Assembly (NCBI GenBank): GCA_017427265.1
Contig: JAFRTG010000007.1
Coordinates: 1-64,000 of the forward strand
Origin: Oscillospiraceae bacterium
GTDB taxonomy: Bacteria > Bacillota > Clostridia > Oscillospirales > Ruminococcaceae
Direction of reading: 5' to 3'
Length of the DNA: 64,000 bases
The translations under genes were made by a program, and so were the position numbers. The first letter of the stretch is position 1. The number at the start of each line of letters is the position of its first letter. The notes beneath the pieces were generated by a model. The model was not told the DNA's origin. It saw nothing but the letters and a program-made list of their open reading frames with translations, and made no database searches. Shown here one piece after another: positions 42,788 through 51,286 of the stretch.

Positions 42788-43042
42788 ATGATCCGGTTTA
42801 TCATCAGCATTATCATCGGCGCTCTGATTGGCTCATTTTCTGCTTCCCTGATGGGAAAAGATAAACAGAGCTTTCTGAAAAACGCACTTCTCGGTATCGC
42901 CGGCAGCTTTGTCGGCAGTCTGATCGGCGCGATCCTGCATTTGCCCGCAAAAGGTCTGATCGGCTGGCTTGTCTCCATTATACTGGCTGTTGCCGGCTCT
43001 TGCATTGTCATTCTCGTCGTCGATAAGATCAAGAAGAAATAA
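42788..43042 (+). CDS. GlsB/YeaQ/YmgE-family small membrane protein
   Basis: An 84-residue integral membrane protein of the transglycosylase-associated (GlsB/YeaQ/YmgE) family. It has three hydrophobic segments (3-20, 32-52, 56-78) with the family's GALIGSFSASLMGK turn and GIAGSFVGSLIG repeat. The basic end KIKKK is cytoplasmic by the positive-inside rule. Members are often stress-induced; their biochemical role is unknown. It has an AAAGGAGG ribosome site, its own promoter and a terminator. Confidence 0.85.
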   Translation: MIRFIISIIIGALIGSFSASLMGKDKQSFLKNALLGIAGSFVGSLIGAILHLPAKGLIGWLVSIILAVAGSCIVILVVDKIKKK

Positions 43043-43060
43043 ACCTGTTCTTTACAGAAA

Positions 43061-43093
43061 GCGCCGCCTGCAAAACAGGCGGCGTTTTCTTTG
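43061..43093. terminator. Terminator between GlsB and MIF genes
   Basis: CGCCGCCTG pairs with CAGGCGGCG around a 5-nt loop, followed by TTTTCTTTG on the plus strand and preceded by GAAAG. Confidence 0.85.
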
Positions 43094-43098
43094 TCTTG

Positions 43099-43440
43099 TC
43101 AGAAATTGGAACCGTTCCAGCCCCATTGATTTGTCATCATATAGCTGACATAAATCCGGTCAGCCGAAATGCCGAGTGCTTCGTTCAGGATTGCAGTCAG
43201 TGCTCCGGTCAGTGCATCGGTTGCATCCGGAGACGGCGAACCGAACAGGCTGACGGAAACCATCGCGGCAGGTTCCTGCGTTCCGCGGAAATACAGCTGA
43301 TATCCGTCCTCAAGCCCGACCATCAGCCAGCCCTCGGTCTTGCCGGGAATCGTCATGATTGCCTCGCCGAACTGCGATTTGATTGCTTCGGCCTGTTCTG
43401 CTGTGAGCTTTGCATTTGTTTTGACATTGATAAACGGCAT
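43099..43440 (-). CDS. Macrophage migration inhibitory factor (MIF)-family protein
   Basis: A 113-residue member of the MIF/tautomerase superfamily. The catalytic N-terminal proline follows the initiator methionine (MPFINVKTNAKL), and the lysine near residue 32, ALGISADRIYVSYM and the NQWGWNGSNF end follow the MIF pattern. It would be a trimeric keto-enol tautomerase. There is no signal peptide. The ATG at 43440 has a GGAGG ribosome site and lies 17 bp after the GH9 cellulase stop, so the two may be cotranscribed, an unexpected pairing. Confidence 0.85.
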   Translation of the reverse strand: MPFINVKTNAKLTAEQAEAIKSQFGEAIMTIPGKTEGWLMVGLEDGYQLYFRGTQEPAAMVSVSLFGSPSPDATDALTGALTAILNEALGISADRIYVSYMMTNQWGWNGSNF

Positions 43441-43457
43441 AATAAATCCTCCATACA

Positions 43458-45797
43458 TTATGATTTCTGCGCCAGAATCAGCTGCTTCAGAACAGAAGCG
43501 TCGCGGACATCCAGCGTTTTATCCCCGTTAAAATCGAACAGCTCTGCCGATTCCGCATTTTCGATCGGCTTTGCATTCGTCAGATGCTTCATCAGCCGGG
43601 TCAGCTGTGCAGCCGTATAGACCTTTTCCGGTTTTGTGCCGTCAGGCTCCGTTCCGCCGACCAGCTTGCCGTCAGCATAGACACAGATATTCGGGCAGCG
43701 CTCTGCAACCTCGACGCCGCTGACCAGATTGTCATATTCCTCACCGAGCTCCTTCATGCCCTTCAGGCTCCAGTCGTTGCTCGGATCCCAGTTGTCGCCG
43801 TAGAACATGCCGAAGATCAGCTGCACCTTCTTGTTGGAATTTGCGATCGCATAATCCGGCCACGAGACCTCCACGTAATAGGTAGTCCCCTTATACAGCT
43901 TCGGCTCTGAGATCACCGCTTTTTTGCCGCTGACCTCCGTCTGCACCTGATCGTATGGACACTGCAGCACAAAATTACCCGGAATAGCCGTGTTTTTCTC
44001 CATCTCGCTGATGTCGAAATAATACCGGACAGAAAGATCGGTATGCGGCTCAAGACAGTCGGTATTGACAAAGAATGTCAGCTTTGTCGTGCCGGCACCG
44101 GTGTTTTCCGGCGCATCCATATAGTAACCGGAAACCCAGAAGTCATTGCCGGAGAACAGATCGCCCTCGTTTTCCTTTTCCGGCGGCGGGAAGTCCGGCG
44201 TCGGCTGCATGGTCTCGTCACCGTATTTCAGATACAGGCCGGCAGCCGCACCGACAAATGCTGCATTGTAGTCAATCGTCACCTCGTTATCCACCCAGTC
44301 ATTCGTGGTGTCGCTGTGCTCGTCGTTCTTGCGCGGGCCGCCGACCAGCGCACCCCACAGCACATGCTTATGCTCGGCAGTGTCCTCCGCCATTGTCAGA
44401 CCGGATGCCGCACGGTGATGCGGGAATTTAGCGGATTTCTCGTTATAGCCGACCACGTAGCAGCGGTCAATCGGGTTATCACCAAGCAGATATTCCATCT
44501 GACCGAGCGCCCATTCCGAAAAATGATAGTCAGGCTTTTCCGGATCAAAGACATCCTTGCCCTTTTGATATTTGTCATAGACCAGCGCACAGAACTGTGC
44601 TGCCGCATTATACCGCGCCGAACCCCAAGGATCGACGAAATAAAAGCCTGCCGGTGTTTTCTTTGTACCGGATTCATAGCCGTTGAGTGCCTTGGCTTCC
44701 ATTTCCCAGAAATCCAGCACCTCATACTTTCCGCGGCCAATCGCTACGCGCGTTTCCTCACAGATCTCCGGATATTCATCCTGAATGCGCCCGAAGATGA
44801 TCGAAACGCCGTTCCACATGTCATTCCAGCAGAGCACATAGCCGGGCGGCGCATAGTAATCGTCATATTGCAGACACTGATCAAGATACCAGTGATCCTT
44901 TGTAATCAGATAAAGCCAGCCGCCGGCAAAGCAGAAGTCATCCTCCCACTTTTTGGATTCGTAGAAGCTCGCAGGCCCGTCAGCGCCCTTCAGAACAGCC
45001 TTGTCATTTGAAGCGGCAAAGGCATACAGCGCCTTTGCATAATCCAGACATTTGTCCGCGTAATCGGAATCTGACTCCTTAAAGTTGCAGTAATTGATCG
45101 CAAGGCAAGCCGCCGCCTCGGATACAACATCCGGCGCGGGCTTTTCTGCCGTAACAAAGAATGCAGGTCTGTGCATGGCGTCGATTTCCGGCGCCTGCCA
45201 GTATCTGTGATCCTCTGCACCGTCGCCGACCTGATGGCAGAAAGTAATCACATCGCCTTTGTCGTCGCGGAAGGTGCACTTCATAAAGTAATCGCAAAAG
45301 TGCCGCAAAATCGTCTCTGTATGCGCAGCCTCACCGATTTTCTCGTAGGCTTCCCGAAACTCGTAGTAGCCCCACGAGACCAGCGAGCCGGCATAGGTTT
45401 CCGGCACACCGAACTTCACATGGTCGCCGGCATCGTGAAAGCCGCCTGAAACGTCGATGAAACCGTCACCGTCCGGATCCAGTATATCCTTGTATTTCGT
45501 CAGATAAGATGCCGGCAGATTCGTTCCTGTCAGGCCGCTGAGCTCCTGCATCGGAACGTGTGCATCATAAATATGGCAGTTGCCGCGCCACGGCAGCAGA
45601 CTCTGTTCCGTCACATCGGTGCCGCACATGTTCGCATCGTAAAAATAAAGCGAATACTGCAGCAGCTTGGCGAAATTTGTTTCGGGCTCCTCATAATCCG
45701 CCACATGCGGCGTCGTGGCAGCAGTCGCATGAAGCGGCAACGCGCCTGCGGCAATCACCGCACTGAGCAGCAGCGCTGTCAGCCTTTTTGCGTTCAT
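43458..45797 (-). CDS. GH9 cellulase with CBM3 and dockerin
   Basis: A 779-residue secreted endoglucanase. The signal peptide (1-27, ending ATAAT) is followed by a GH9 catalytic domain with FHDAGDHVKFG (Asp121, Asp124), PHHRAASG and the catalytic-glutamate region DNEVTIDYNAAFVGA. A family 3 CBM of the type fused to GH9 enzymes (about 555-700) shows YYVEVSWPDYAI and WDPSNDWSLKGM. A linker leads to a C-terminal dockerin (about 720-775) whose second calcium loop, FDFNGDKTLDVRD, is clear and whose first is weak. Such GH9-CBM3 enzymes are typically processive endoglucanases of cellulosomes. Own promoter at 45887-45915. Confidence 0.94.
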   Translation of the reverse strand: MNAKRLTALLLSAVIAAGALPLHATAATTPHVADYEEPETNFAKLLQYSLYFYDANMCGTDVTEQSLLPWRGNCHIYDAHVPMQELSGLTGTNLPASYLTKYKDILDPDGDGFIDVSGGFHDAGDHVKFGVPETYAGSLVSWGYYEFREAYEKIGEAAHTETILRHFCDYFMKCTFRDDKGDVITFCHQVGDGAEDHRYWQAPEIDAMHRPAFFVTAEKPAPDVVSEAAACLAINYCNFKESDSDYADKCLDYAKALYAFAASNDKAVLKGADGPASFYESKKWEDDFCFAGGWLYLITKDHWYLDQCLQYDDYYAPPGYVLCWNDMWNGVSIIFGRIQDEYPEICEETRVAIGRGKYEVLDFWEMEAKALNGYESGTKKTPAGFYFVDPWGSARYNAAAQFCALVYDKYQKGKDVFDPEKPDYHFSEWALGQMEYLLGDNPIDRCYVVGYNEKSAKFPHHRAASGLTMAEDTAEHKHVLWGALVGGPRKNDEHSDTTNDWVDNEVTIDYNAAFVGAAAGLYLKYGDETMQPTPDFPPPEKENEGDLFSGNDFWVSGYYMDAPENTGAGTTKLTFFVNTDCLEPHTDLSVRYYFDISEMEKNTAIPGNFVLQCPYDQVQTEVSGKKAVISEPKLYKGTTYYVEVSWPDYAIANSNKKVQLIFGMFYGDNWDPSNDWSLKGMKELGEEYDNLVSGVEVAERCPNICVYADGKLVGGTEPDGTKPEKVYTAAQLTRLMKHLTNAKPIENAESAELFDFNGDKTLDVRDASVLKQLILAQKS

Positions 45798-45886
45798 GGT
45801 AATCCTCCCCCTCGGTTATAATCCGGGAATATGCAGTACTTTTCCGGTACTGCTTTTCTCTTGCAGCATACAATGCCGCTGTTTCT

Positions 45887-45915
45887 ATTTTAACGCATAT
45901 GCCGAGCCTTGTCAA
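45887..45915 (-). promoter_or_regulatory. Promoter of GH9 cellulase gene
   Basis: Minus-strand TTGACA (45915-45910) and TAAAAT (45892-45887) with 17 bp spacing. A short inverted repeat (AGTACTTTTCCGGTACT, about 45836-45852) lies in the leader. Confidence 0.82.
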
Positions 45916-45934
45916 TAGATTTTTTGCGTATTTG

Positions 45935-45963
45935 CAAAAAAATGCGCCCCGTGCAGGGGCGCA
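45935..45963 (-). terminator. Terminator of the arabinose operon
   Basis: On the minus strand TGCGCCCC pairs with GGGGCGCA around a short loop and is followed by T7. It lies 75 bp after araA and directly before the cellulase promoter. The interval 45964-46038 contains no other feature that I can see. Confidence 0.88.
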
Positions 45964-46038
45964 CAGGGCGAATAAAAGACAATGGAAGTGTGATATAGAG
46001 AGGTCAAAGCAAAAGTAAGAGGATAAAGGCAAAATACA

Positions 46039-47472
46039 TCAGCTGCGGTAAATGATATCACCGAGCATCAGATCGCGTTCCAGCGAAACGGTCGTTGTCG
46101 CAGCATTGATTGTCACCAGCTCAATGCCCATGATCCGCGCAAAATCACGGATTGTCTCATCGGTCAGGTCATAGGACAGAACCGTATGATGCGCACCGCC
46201 TGCGAGAATCCAGCACTCCAGACCTTCCAGGAAGGACGGCGCCGGACGCCACATCGTTCTGGCTACAGGCAGATTCGGCATGGTCTGGAACGGCTTTTCG
46301 CATTTGATATCCTGCACAATCAGGCGCAGTCTGCCGCCGGCGTCAATCATGGAAACAACCTTTGCCTCGCCGGCGCGTCCCTCAAATACGATTCGTGCAG
46401 GGTCGTCCTTGCCGCCGATGCCGAGCGGATGTACCTCAATGCGCGGACGCTCCGCTGCAATCGACGGATCCACCTCAAGCATATGCGCGCCGAGAATCAG
46501 CTCATGCGAATAATCGTAGGTATAGTCCTCCATAAAGGATGCCTGTCCGTCCGGATACATCGCCTTGATGATGGCATCCAGTCCGGCTGTTTTCCAGTCG
46601 CCCTCGGCGCCGAAGCCGTAGCCCTTGGCCATCAGGTGCTGTGTAGCAAGTCCCGGAAGCTGCCGCATTCCGTAGAGATCCTCAAAAGTATTCGAGAACG
46701 CCTTTGCGCCCTCGCGCACCAAAATCTTTTCGATTGCGATTTCCTCGCGTGCCTGATAGCGGATTGCGTCTGTGTCAGCTTCCTGATAATCATAGAGCGC
46801 CTTGTATTCCTGCATCAGCGCATCAATCTCCGCCTCCGTGACGCGGTCCATCTCTGCAACCAGATCACCGACAGCCCATGTATTGACCTGCCAGCCAAGC
46901 TGCATCTGCACGCCGACCTTGTCACCCTCGGTGACAGCAACCTGACGCATATTGTCACCGAAGCGCACAATCTTCAGGTCTCTGCTGAACAGCGCACCGA
47001 CTGCGGCACGCTGCCAGTCAGCGATTTTCTTCTGCACGGCCGGGTCACGCCAGTAGCCCGCGACAACTGCCCGCGGCAGACGCATCCGCGCACCGATAAA
47101 GCCGTGCTCTCGGTCACCGTGCGCCGACTGGTGCAGGTTCATATAATCCATGTCGATCGCTTCATTCGGAATCGACTCGTTGAACTGCGTATGGAAATGC
47201 AGCCACGGCTTCTGCAGCAGATTCAGGCCGTTGATCCACATTTTCGACGGCGAGAATGTGTGGCAGAATGTGATAATACCGGCGCATTCGTCGTCATAAT
47301 TCGCCTCACGGATGACGCGGACGATCTCATCATTGGATTTGGCGGTCAGTTTGTATTCTACCGGAAACGGCAGCTGCAGTCCGGCAGCGATTTCTTTGGA
47401 ATCTGCCTCAACCTGACGGAGCGTTTCTTCTCCGTACATCATCTGTGAACCGGTGATAAACCAGAATTTCAT
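46039..47472 (-). CDS. araA: L-arabinose isomerase
   Basis: A 477-residue isomerase converting L-arabinose to L-ribulose in the cytoplasm. It opens with FWFITGSQMMYGEETLRQV, the family hallmark, and keeps TFSPSKMWINGL, the metal-binding glutamates in AEGDWKT and FMEDYTYD, and HPLGIGGKDDPARI. It is the last gene of the arabinose operon, 18 bp after the FGGY kinase. The ribosome site is an AAGGAAGG-type sequence. AraD, needed for the next step, is not in the window. Confidence 0.97.
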   Translation of the reverse strand: MKFWFITGSQMMYGEETLRQVEADSKEIAAGLQLPFPVEYKLTAKSNDEIVRVIREANYDDECAGIITFCHTFSPSKMWINGLNLLQKPWLHFHTQFNESIPNEAIDMDYMNLHQSAHGDREHGFIGARMRLPRAVVAGYWRDPAVQKKIADWQRAAVGALFSRDLKIVRFGDNMRQVAVTEGDKVGVQMQLGWQVNTWAVGDLVAEMDRVTEAEIDALMQEYKALYDYQEADTDAIRYQAREEIAIEKILVREGAKAFSNTFEDLYGMRQLPGLATQHLMAKGYGFGAEGDWKTAGLDAIIKAMYPDGQASFMEDYTYDYSHELILGAHMLEVDPSIAAERPRIEVHPLGIGGKDDPARIVFEGRAGEAKVVSMIDAGGRLRLIVQDIKCEKPFQTMPNLPVARTMWRPAPSFLEGLECWILAGGAHHTVLSYDLTDETIRDFARIMGIELVTINAATTTVSLERDLMLGDIIYRS

Positions 47473-47490
47473 TGTTGCATACCTTCCTTC

Positions 47491-49080
47491 TCAGAGTTGA
47501 CCGACAGCCGCCCGTTCTGCGGCAAGTCCTGCGGTATAATGCTTCATATACGTCCGGATTCCGTCTGTATCAGACTGCTGCGGCGAGACAGTTCTGCCCG
47601 CCATTCCCGCAAATACATGTCTGTTCAGATAATCCGACAGTGTCTCCGACCGGTCATCGCGGACTGCAAAGGCTGCAAGCAATGCAATCCCCCATGCGCC
47701 GCCTTCTCCGGCCGACTGCATCAGCGTAACATCCGCACCGAGCACCGAAGCAAGCATCGGCTGCGTCACAAGCGGATTCTTGAACAGACCGCCGTGCGCA
47801 TAAATCTGCTCAAGCTGCACCTGCTCTTCTCCGGTCAGAATATCCATGCCGATCTTCAGCGTCGCCATGCACGAGAGCACCAGACTCCGCAACAGATTCG
47901 GCGCGGTGAATGCTGCGGACGGTTCCCGCATCATCAGCGGTCTGCCCGCCGTCACACCGGTGATTTCTTCACCGGCATAGTAATTATAAGATACAATGCC
48001 GCCACAGTCCGGCTCTCCGGCCGCTGCCAGCGCATAGACCAGATCATAAAGCGCACCGGCCGGCATCTCCTTTCCGGCAGCCTTCAGCACCTCGCCGAAC
48101 ATCCGCACCCATGCATCAAAATCAGAGGAGCAGTTGTTGCAGTGCACCATCGCAACCGGATCGCCGTTCGGCGTTGTGACAATGTCAATCTCCCGGTGCA
48201 CGGCTTTGAGACTGCGCTCCAGTACGATCATGGAGAAGATCGACGTACCTGCGGACACATTGCCTGTTCTGGGCGTAATGCTGTTCGTCGCGGTCATACC
48301 GGTCTGCGCGTCGCCCTCCGGCGGACAGAACGGCACACCGGGCTGAAATTCTCCGGACGGATCCAGCAGAAGCGCGCCCTCAGGCGTCAGCGTTCCGGCC
48401 TGTTCTCCGACGGGAACAATCTCCGGCAGAACCGCTGTCAGCTCCTGCTGAAATGCCGTATCGGCGGTCATTTTGCCGAATATGCCGCACATCTGCGCGT
48501 CATAGCTTCCGGTATGCGGGTCGATCGGGAACATGCCCGACGCATCTCCGATGCCGAGCACCTTTTTTCCGGTCAGCAGGAAGTGCACATAACCTGCAAG
48601 CGTTGTCAGAAAGCGGATCTCCCCGACATGCGGCTCACCGTTCAGGATTGCCTGATAAAGATGTGCAATGCTCCACCGCTGCGGAATATTGAACGAGAAT
48701 GCCTCTGTCAGGCGCTCCGCGGCCTGCTCCGTCATGGTGTTGCGCCATGTCCGGAACGGCACAAGCAGATTCCCCTGCGCGTCAAATGGCAGATAACCGT
48801 GCATCATGGCCGAAATTCCGATGCTGCCTGCGGTTGTCAGCGGAACGTCGTATTGCTGTTTCACATTTTCTCTGAGGTCGGCAAAGCACGCCTGAAGTCC
48901 TGTGCGGACATCGTCAAGCGAATATGTCCAGACCCCGTTTTCAAGCCGGCTGCACCAGTCATGAACCCCCGCCGCCAGCGGTTGGCTGTCCGGCCCGATC
49001 AGCACGGCCTTGATTCGCGTCGAGCCGAATTCAATGCCGATGCTCGTATTCCCCGTGGTAATCATTTTCTCTTTTTCCAT
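47491..49080 (-). CDS. FGGY carbohydrate kinase, probable ribulokinase
   Basis: A 529-residue FGGY-family sugar kinase with the two-domain ASKHA fold. Phosphate 1 motif GIEFGSTRIKAVLIG lies near residue 14, GISAMMHGYLPFD contains the catalytic region, and the C-terminal AHGGLFKNPLVTQPML and SAGEGGAWGIALLA match the FGGY signature. It is placed between the sugar importer and araA, so L-ribulose is the likely substrate, although the sequence resembles the xylulokinase-like branch and specificity is inferred from context. The start has a GAGGTAACAGC ribosome site and lies 4 bp after the permease gene. Confidence 0.85.
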   Translation of the reverse strand: MEKEKMITTGNTSIGIEFGSTRIKAVLIGPDSQPLAAGVHDWCSRLENGVWTYSLDDVRTGLQACFADLRENVKQQYDVPLTTAGSIGISAMMHGYLPFDAQGNLLVPFRTWRNTMTEQAAERLTEAFSFNIPQRWSIAHLYQAILNGEPHVGEIRFLTTLAGYVHFLLTGKKVLGIGDASGMFPIDPHTGSYDAQMCGIFGKMTADTAFQQELTAVLPEIVPVGEQAGTLTPEGALLLDPSGEFQPGVPFCPPEGDAQTGMTATNSITPRTGNVSAGTSIFSMIVLERSLKAVHREIDIVTTPNGDPVAMVHCNNCSSDFDAWVRMFGEVLKAAGKEMPAGALYDLVYALAAAGEPDCGGIVSYNYYAGEEITGVTAGRPLMMREPSAAFTAPNLLRSLVLSCMATLKIGMDILTGEEQVQLEQIYAHGGLFKNPLVTQPMLASVLGADVTLMQSAGEGGAWGIALLAAFAVRDDRSETLSDYLNRHVFAGMAGRTVSPQQSDTDGIRTYMKHYTAGLAAERAAVGQL

Positions 49081-49084
49081 GCTG

Positions 49085-50161
49085 TTACCTCGTATTTTCC
49101 GCTGCTGCCGTCAGATTTGCTTTTTTCCGGCGGGAAATGATGACACTCTGGACGACAAGGAATACGCAGAGCATTGCTGCAACCGTAATGCCCGTCCACC
49201 ATGCCTGATCCAGACCGACCGACGAGACAATCTGCTGAATCAGCGCAAGCGATACAACACCGAAGAAGGTTCCGATGATGTTGCCGACGCCGCCGGTCAG
49301 CATCGTTCCGCCGATGATCGAGGATGCAATCGCATTCATTTCCGCGCCCGATGCATGAGACGGTGCGCAGGAGCCGACATGCATAAAGTAAACAAAGCCG
49401 CCGATTCCTGCAAGCAGTCCGCAGAACAGATGCGACAGAAATACCGTGCGCCGCACATTAACACCGAGCATCAGTGCGCTCTGCCGGTTACCGCCGACTG
49501 CGTAGAAGCTGCGGCCGGTTTTCGTCCATTTCAAAACCAGAAACAGGACGGCCGCTGCCAGTAAAGCAACAATCACACCGATTTCAATATATGCGCTGAT
49601 ATAGTTTCCGTGCTTATTATAGGAACCGAGAAACGGAACCGTAATGCGCGTGCCCTTCAGTGCAACAAATCCCGGATGCGCCACATTGAACGGGTCGGTG
49701 TTGATAATCGTTGTCATGCCGCGTGCAAAGAACATGCCCGCCAGCGTCACAATAAACGGCTGAATTTCCAGATAGGCTACAAGATAGCCCTGCACCAGTC
49801 CGAACGCCAGTCCGATTCCGACTGCGAGCAGAATTGCCATCGGCACATTGCCGCCCTGTTTGTCCAGATAGACTGCACAGGCCGTGCAGACCAGCGCCGT
49901 CACGCCGCCGACAGAGATATCAATGCCGCCGGTAATCATCACAAGGCTCATGCCGCAGGACAGGATAATCAGTGCTGCATTTTCGTTCAGAATGTTGAGC
50001 AGCATCTGCGGCTTCAGGAAGCCCTTTTTCAGCACAATGACCGCAAACAGATACATCACGACAAATACGATAATGGTAATCATCGTCAGCAGATTCGTAT
50101 CTGTCATATTTCTGAGCCGCAGCTGCGGTTTTCCGCGGCCTTGCAAAGCAGTATTCGACAT
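49085..50161 (-). CDS. Sugar ABC transporter permease, YjfF-like
   Basis: A 358-residue inner-membrane permease of the ribose/galactofuranose branch (BPD_transp_2). Eight to ten membrane segments are present, with the SCGMSLVMITGGIDISVGG loop and MNAIASSIIGGTMLTGGVG near the C-terminus. With a second permease gene upstream it forms the heterodimeric pore seen in the E. coli YtfT-YjfF system. An AGGGAGG ribosome site precedes the start. It is fourth in the importer operon. Confidence 0.9.
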   Translation of the reverse strand: MSNTALQGRGKPQLRLRNMTDTNLLTMITIIVFVVMYLFAVIVLKKGFLKPQMLLNILNENAALIILSCGMSLVMITGGIDISVGGVTALVCTACAVYLDKQGGNVPMAILLAVGIGLAFGLVQGYLVAYLEIQPFIVTLAGMFFARGMTTIINTDPFNVAHPGFVALKGTRITVPFLGSYNKHGNYISAYIEIGVIVALLAAAVLFLVLKWTKTGRSFYAVGGNRQSALMLGVNVRRTVFLSHLFCGLLAGIGGFVYFMHVGSCAPSHASGAEMNAIASSIIGGTMLTGGVGNIIGTFFGVVSLALIQQIVSSVGLDQAWWTGITVAAMLCVFLVVQSVIISRRKKANLTAAAENTR

Positions 50162-50185
50162 GCTTTCAACCTCCCTCTGCCGAGC

Positions 50186-51286
50186 TCATGCCGACTGTCC
50201 GGCTGAGGACGCGGGGCTGTGCAGCTTCTTCACGAGGGAAGACAGCTTTTCCCGCACAGCCGGTGCACTCAGAATCACCAGCAGGATAACGACGACAGCC
50301 TTATAGGCGGAAAGTGATTCCGGCTTGACATGGAACTTATACAGCGTCGTCGTCAGATACTGCAGGACATATGCGCCGAGGACAGATGCACTCATGCTGA
50401 ATTTTCCGCCGCTGAGCGCATTGCCGCCAAGTGCAACCGCAAGGATTGCATCCATCTCTATGTCCTTTGCAATCACAGAATAATTCAGCGTCGAAACACG
50501 GCTGACCTTGATAAAACCGGAAACTGCAACGCACAGTCCAAGCAGTACATAGGTCGCAAATTTGATGAGCTCCGGGTTCAGGCCGTTCAGTCTGGAGGTC
50601 TTTTCGTTGATGCCGACCGACTGGACATACAGGCCGAGATTCGTAAATTTCAGAATCGCCCATGTGATGACAAAGCAGATTACTGCGATAAAAAACGGAG
50701 TCGGAATCGGAACGCCCGGCAGGTAACCGCCGTAATAAGAAAAGCGATCGTCCGAAATAATCGGCAGCTTGTTGTTGTTGATCCATGCCGCAATCGAACG
50801 GCCGGCCGTAAACAGGATCAGCGTTGCGACCATCGGCTGAATGCGGAAAAATGCAACCAGTGAACCGTTGAACGCGCCAAAAATCATGGATACAGCACAC
50901 GCAGCTAAAAATGCAACAAAGATCGGTGCCTGCAACTCGCCGGAATAGGCGCCCGGCGGGCCGCAAAGAATGCGCAGAATCACGCTGCCGCTGATTGCAA
51001 TCGCAGCACCGACGCTGATATCCTGTCCGCCGGATGCGGCCGTGACAAGCGTCATTCCGATTGCAAGAATCGCAAGCTCCGAGCCGGAATCAAGAATCGT
51101 AATCAGATTTCCGGTCAGCACCGGATTGCCGGCGTTGGTCATGCCGAGCTTGATCCGGAAAAAGGATGGGTCGGCAATCAGATTAAACAGCGTCAGCAGC
51201 AAAATCGCCGCCAGCGGAATCACAATCTGGTGCCGGAGCAGTCCGGAAAGGAATGAACCGCTCTTAACAGTTGTCTTTGCCGTCAT
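50186..51286 (-). CDS. Sugar ABC transporter permease, YtfT-like
   Basis: A 366-residue permease paralogous to the downstream one. It carries GMTLVTAASGGQDISVGAA, RIQPMVATLILFTAGRS and the IEMDAILAVALGGNALSGG EAA-like loop. It overlaps the ATP-binding gene by 4 bp (ATGA), so translation is coupled; a GGAGGTG ribosome site lies inside the upstream gene. The pair probably transports a furanose-form pentose or arabinose, judged from the YtfQ-like binding protein and araA. Confidence 0.9.
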   Translation of the reverse strand: MTAKTTVKSGSFLSGLLRHQIVIPLAAILLLTLFNLIADPSFFRIKLGMTNAGNPVLTGNLITILDSGSELAILAIGMTLVTAASGGQDISVGAAIAISGSVILRILCGPPGAYSGELQAPIFVAFLAACAVSMIFGAFNGSLVAFFRIQPMVATLILFTAGRSIAAWINNNKLPIISDDRFSYYGGYLPGVPIPTPFFIAVICFVITWAILKFTNLGLYVQSVGINEKTSRLNGLNPELIKFATYVLLGLCVAVSGFIKVSRVSTLNYSVIAKDIEMDAILAVALGGNALSGGKFSMSASVLGAYVLQYLTTTLYKFHVKPESLSAYKAVVVILLVILSAPAVREKLSSLVKKLHSPASSAGQSA

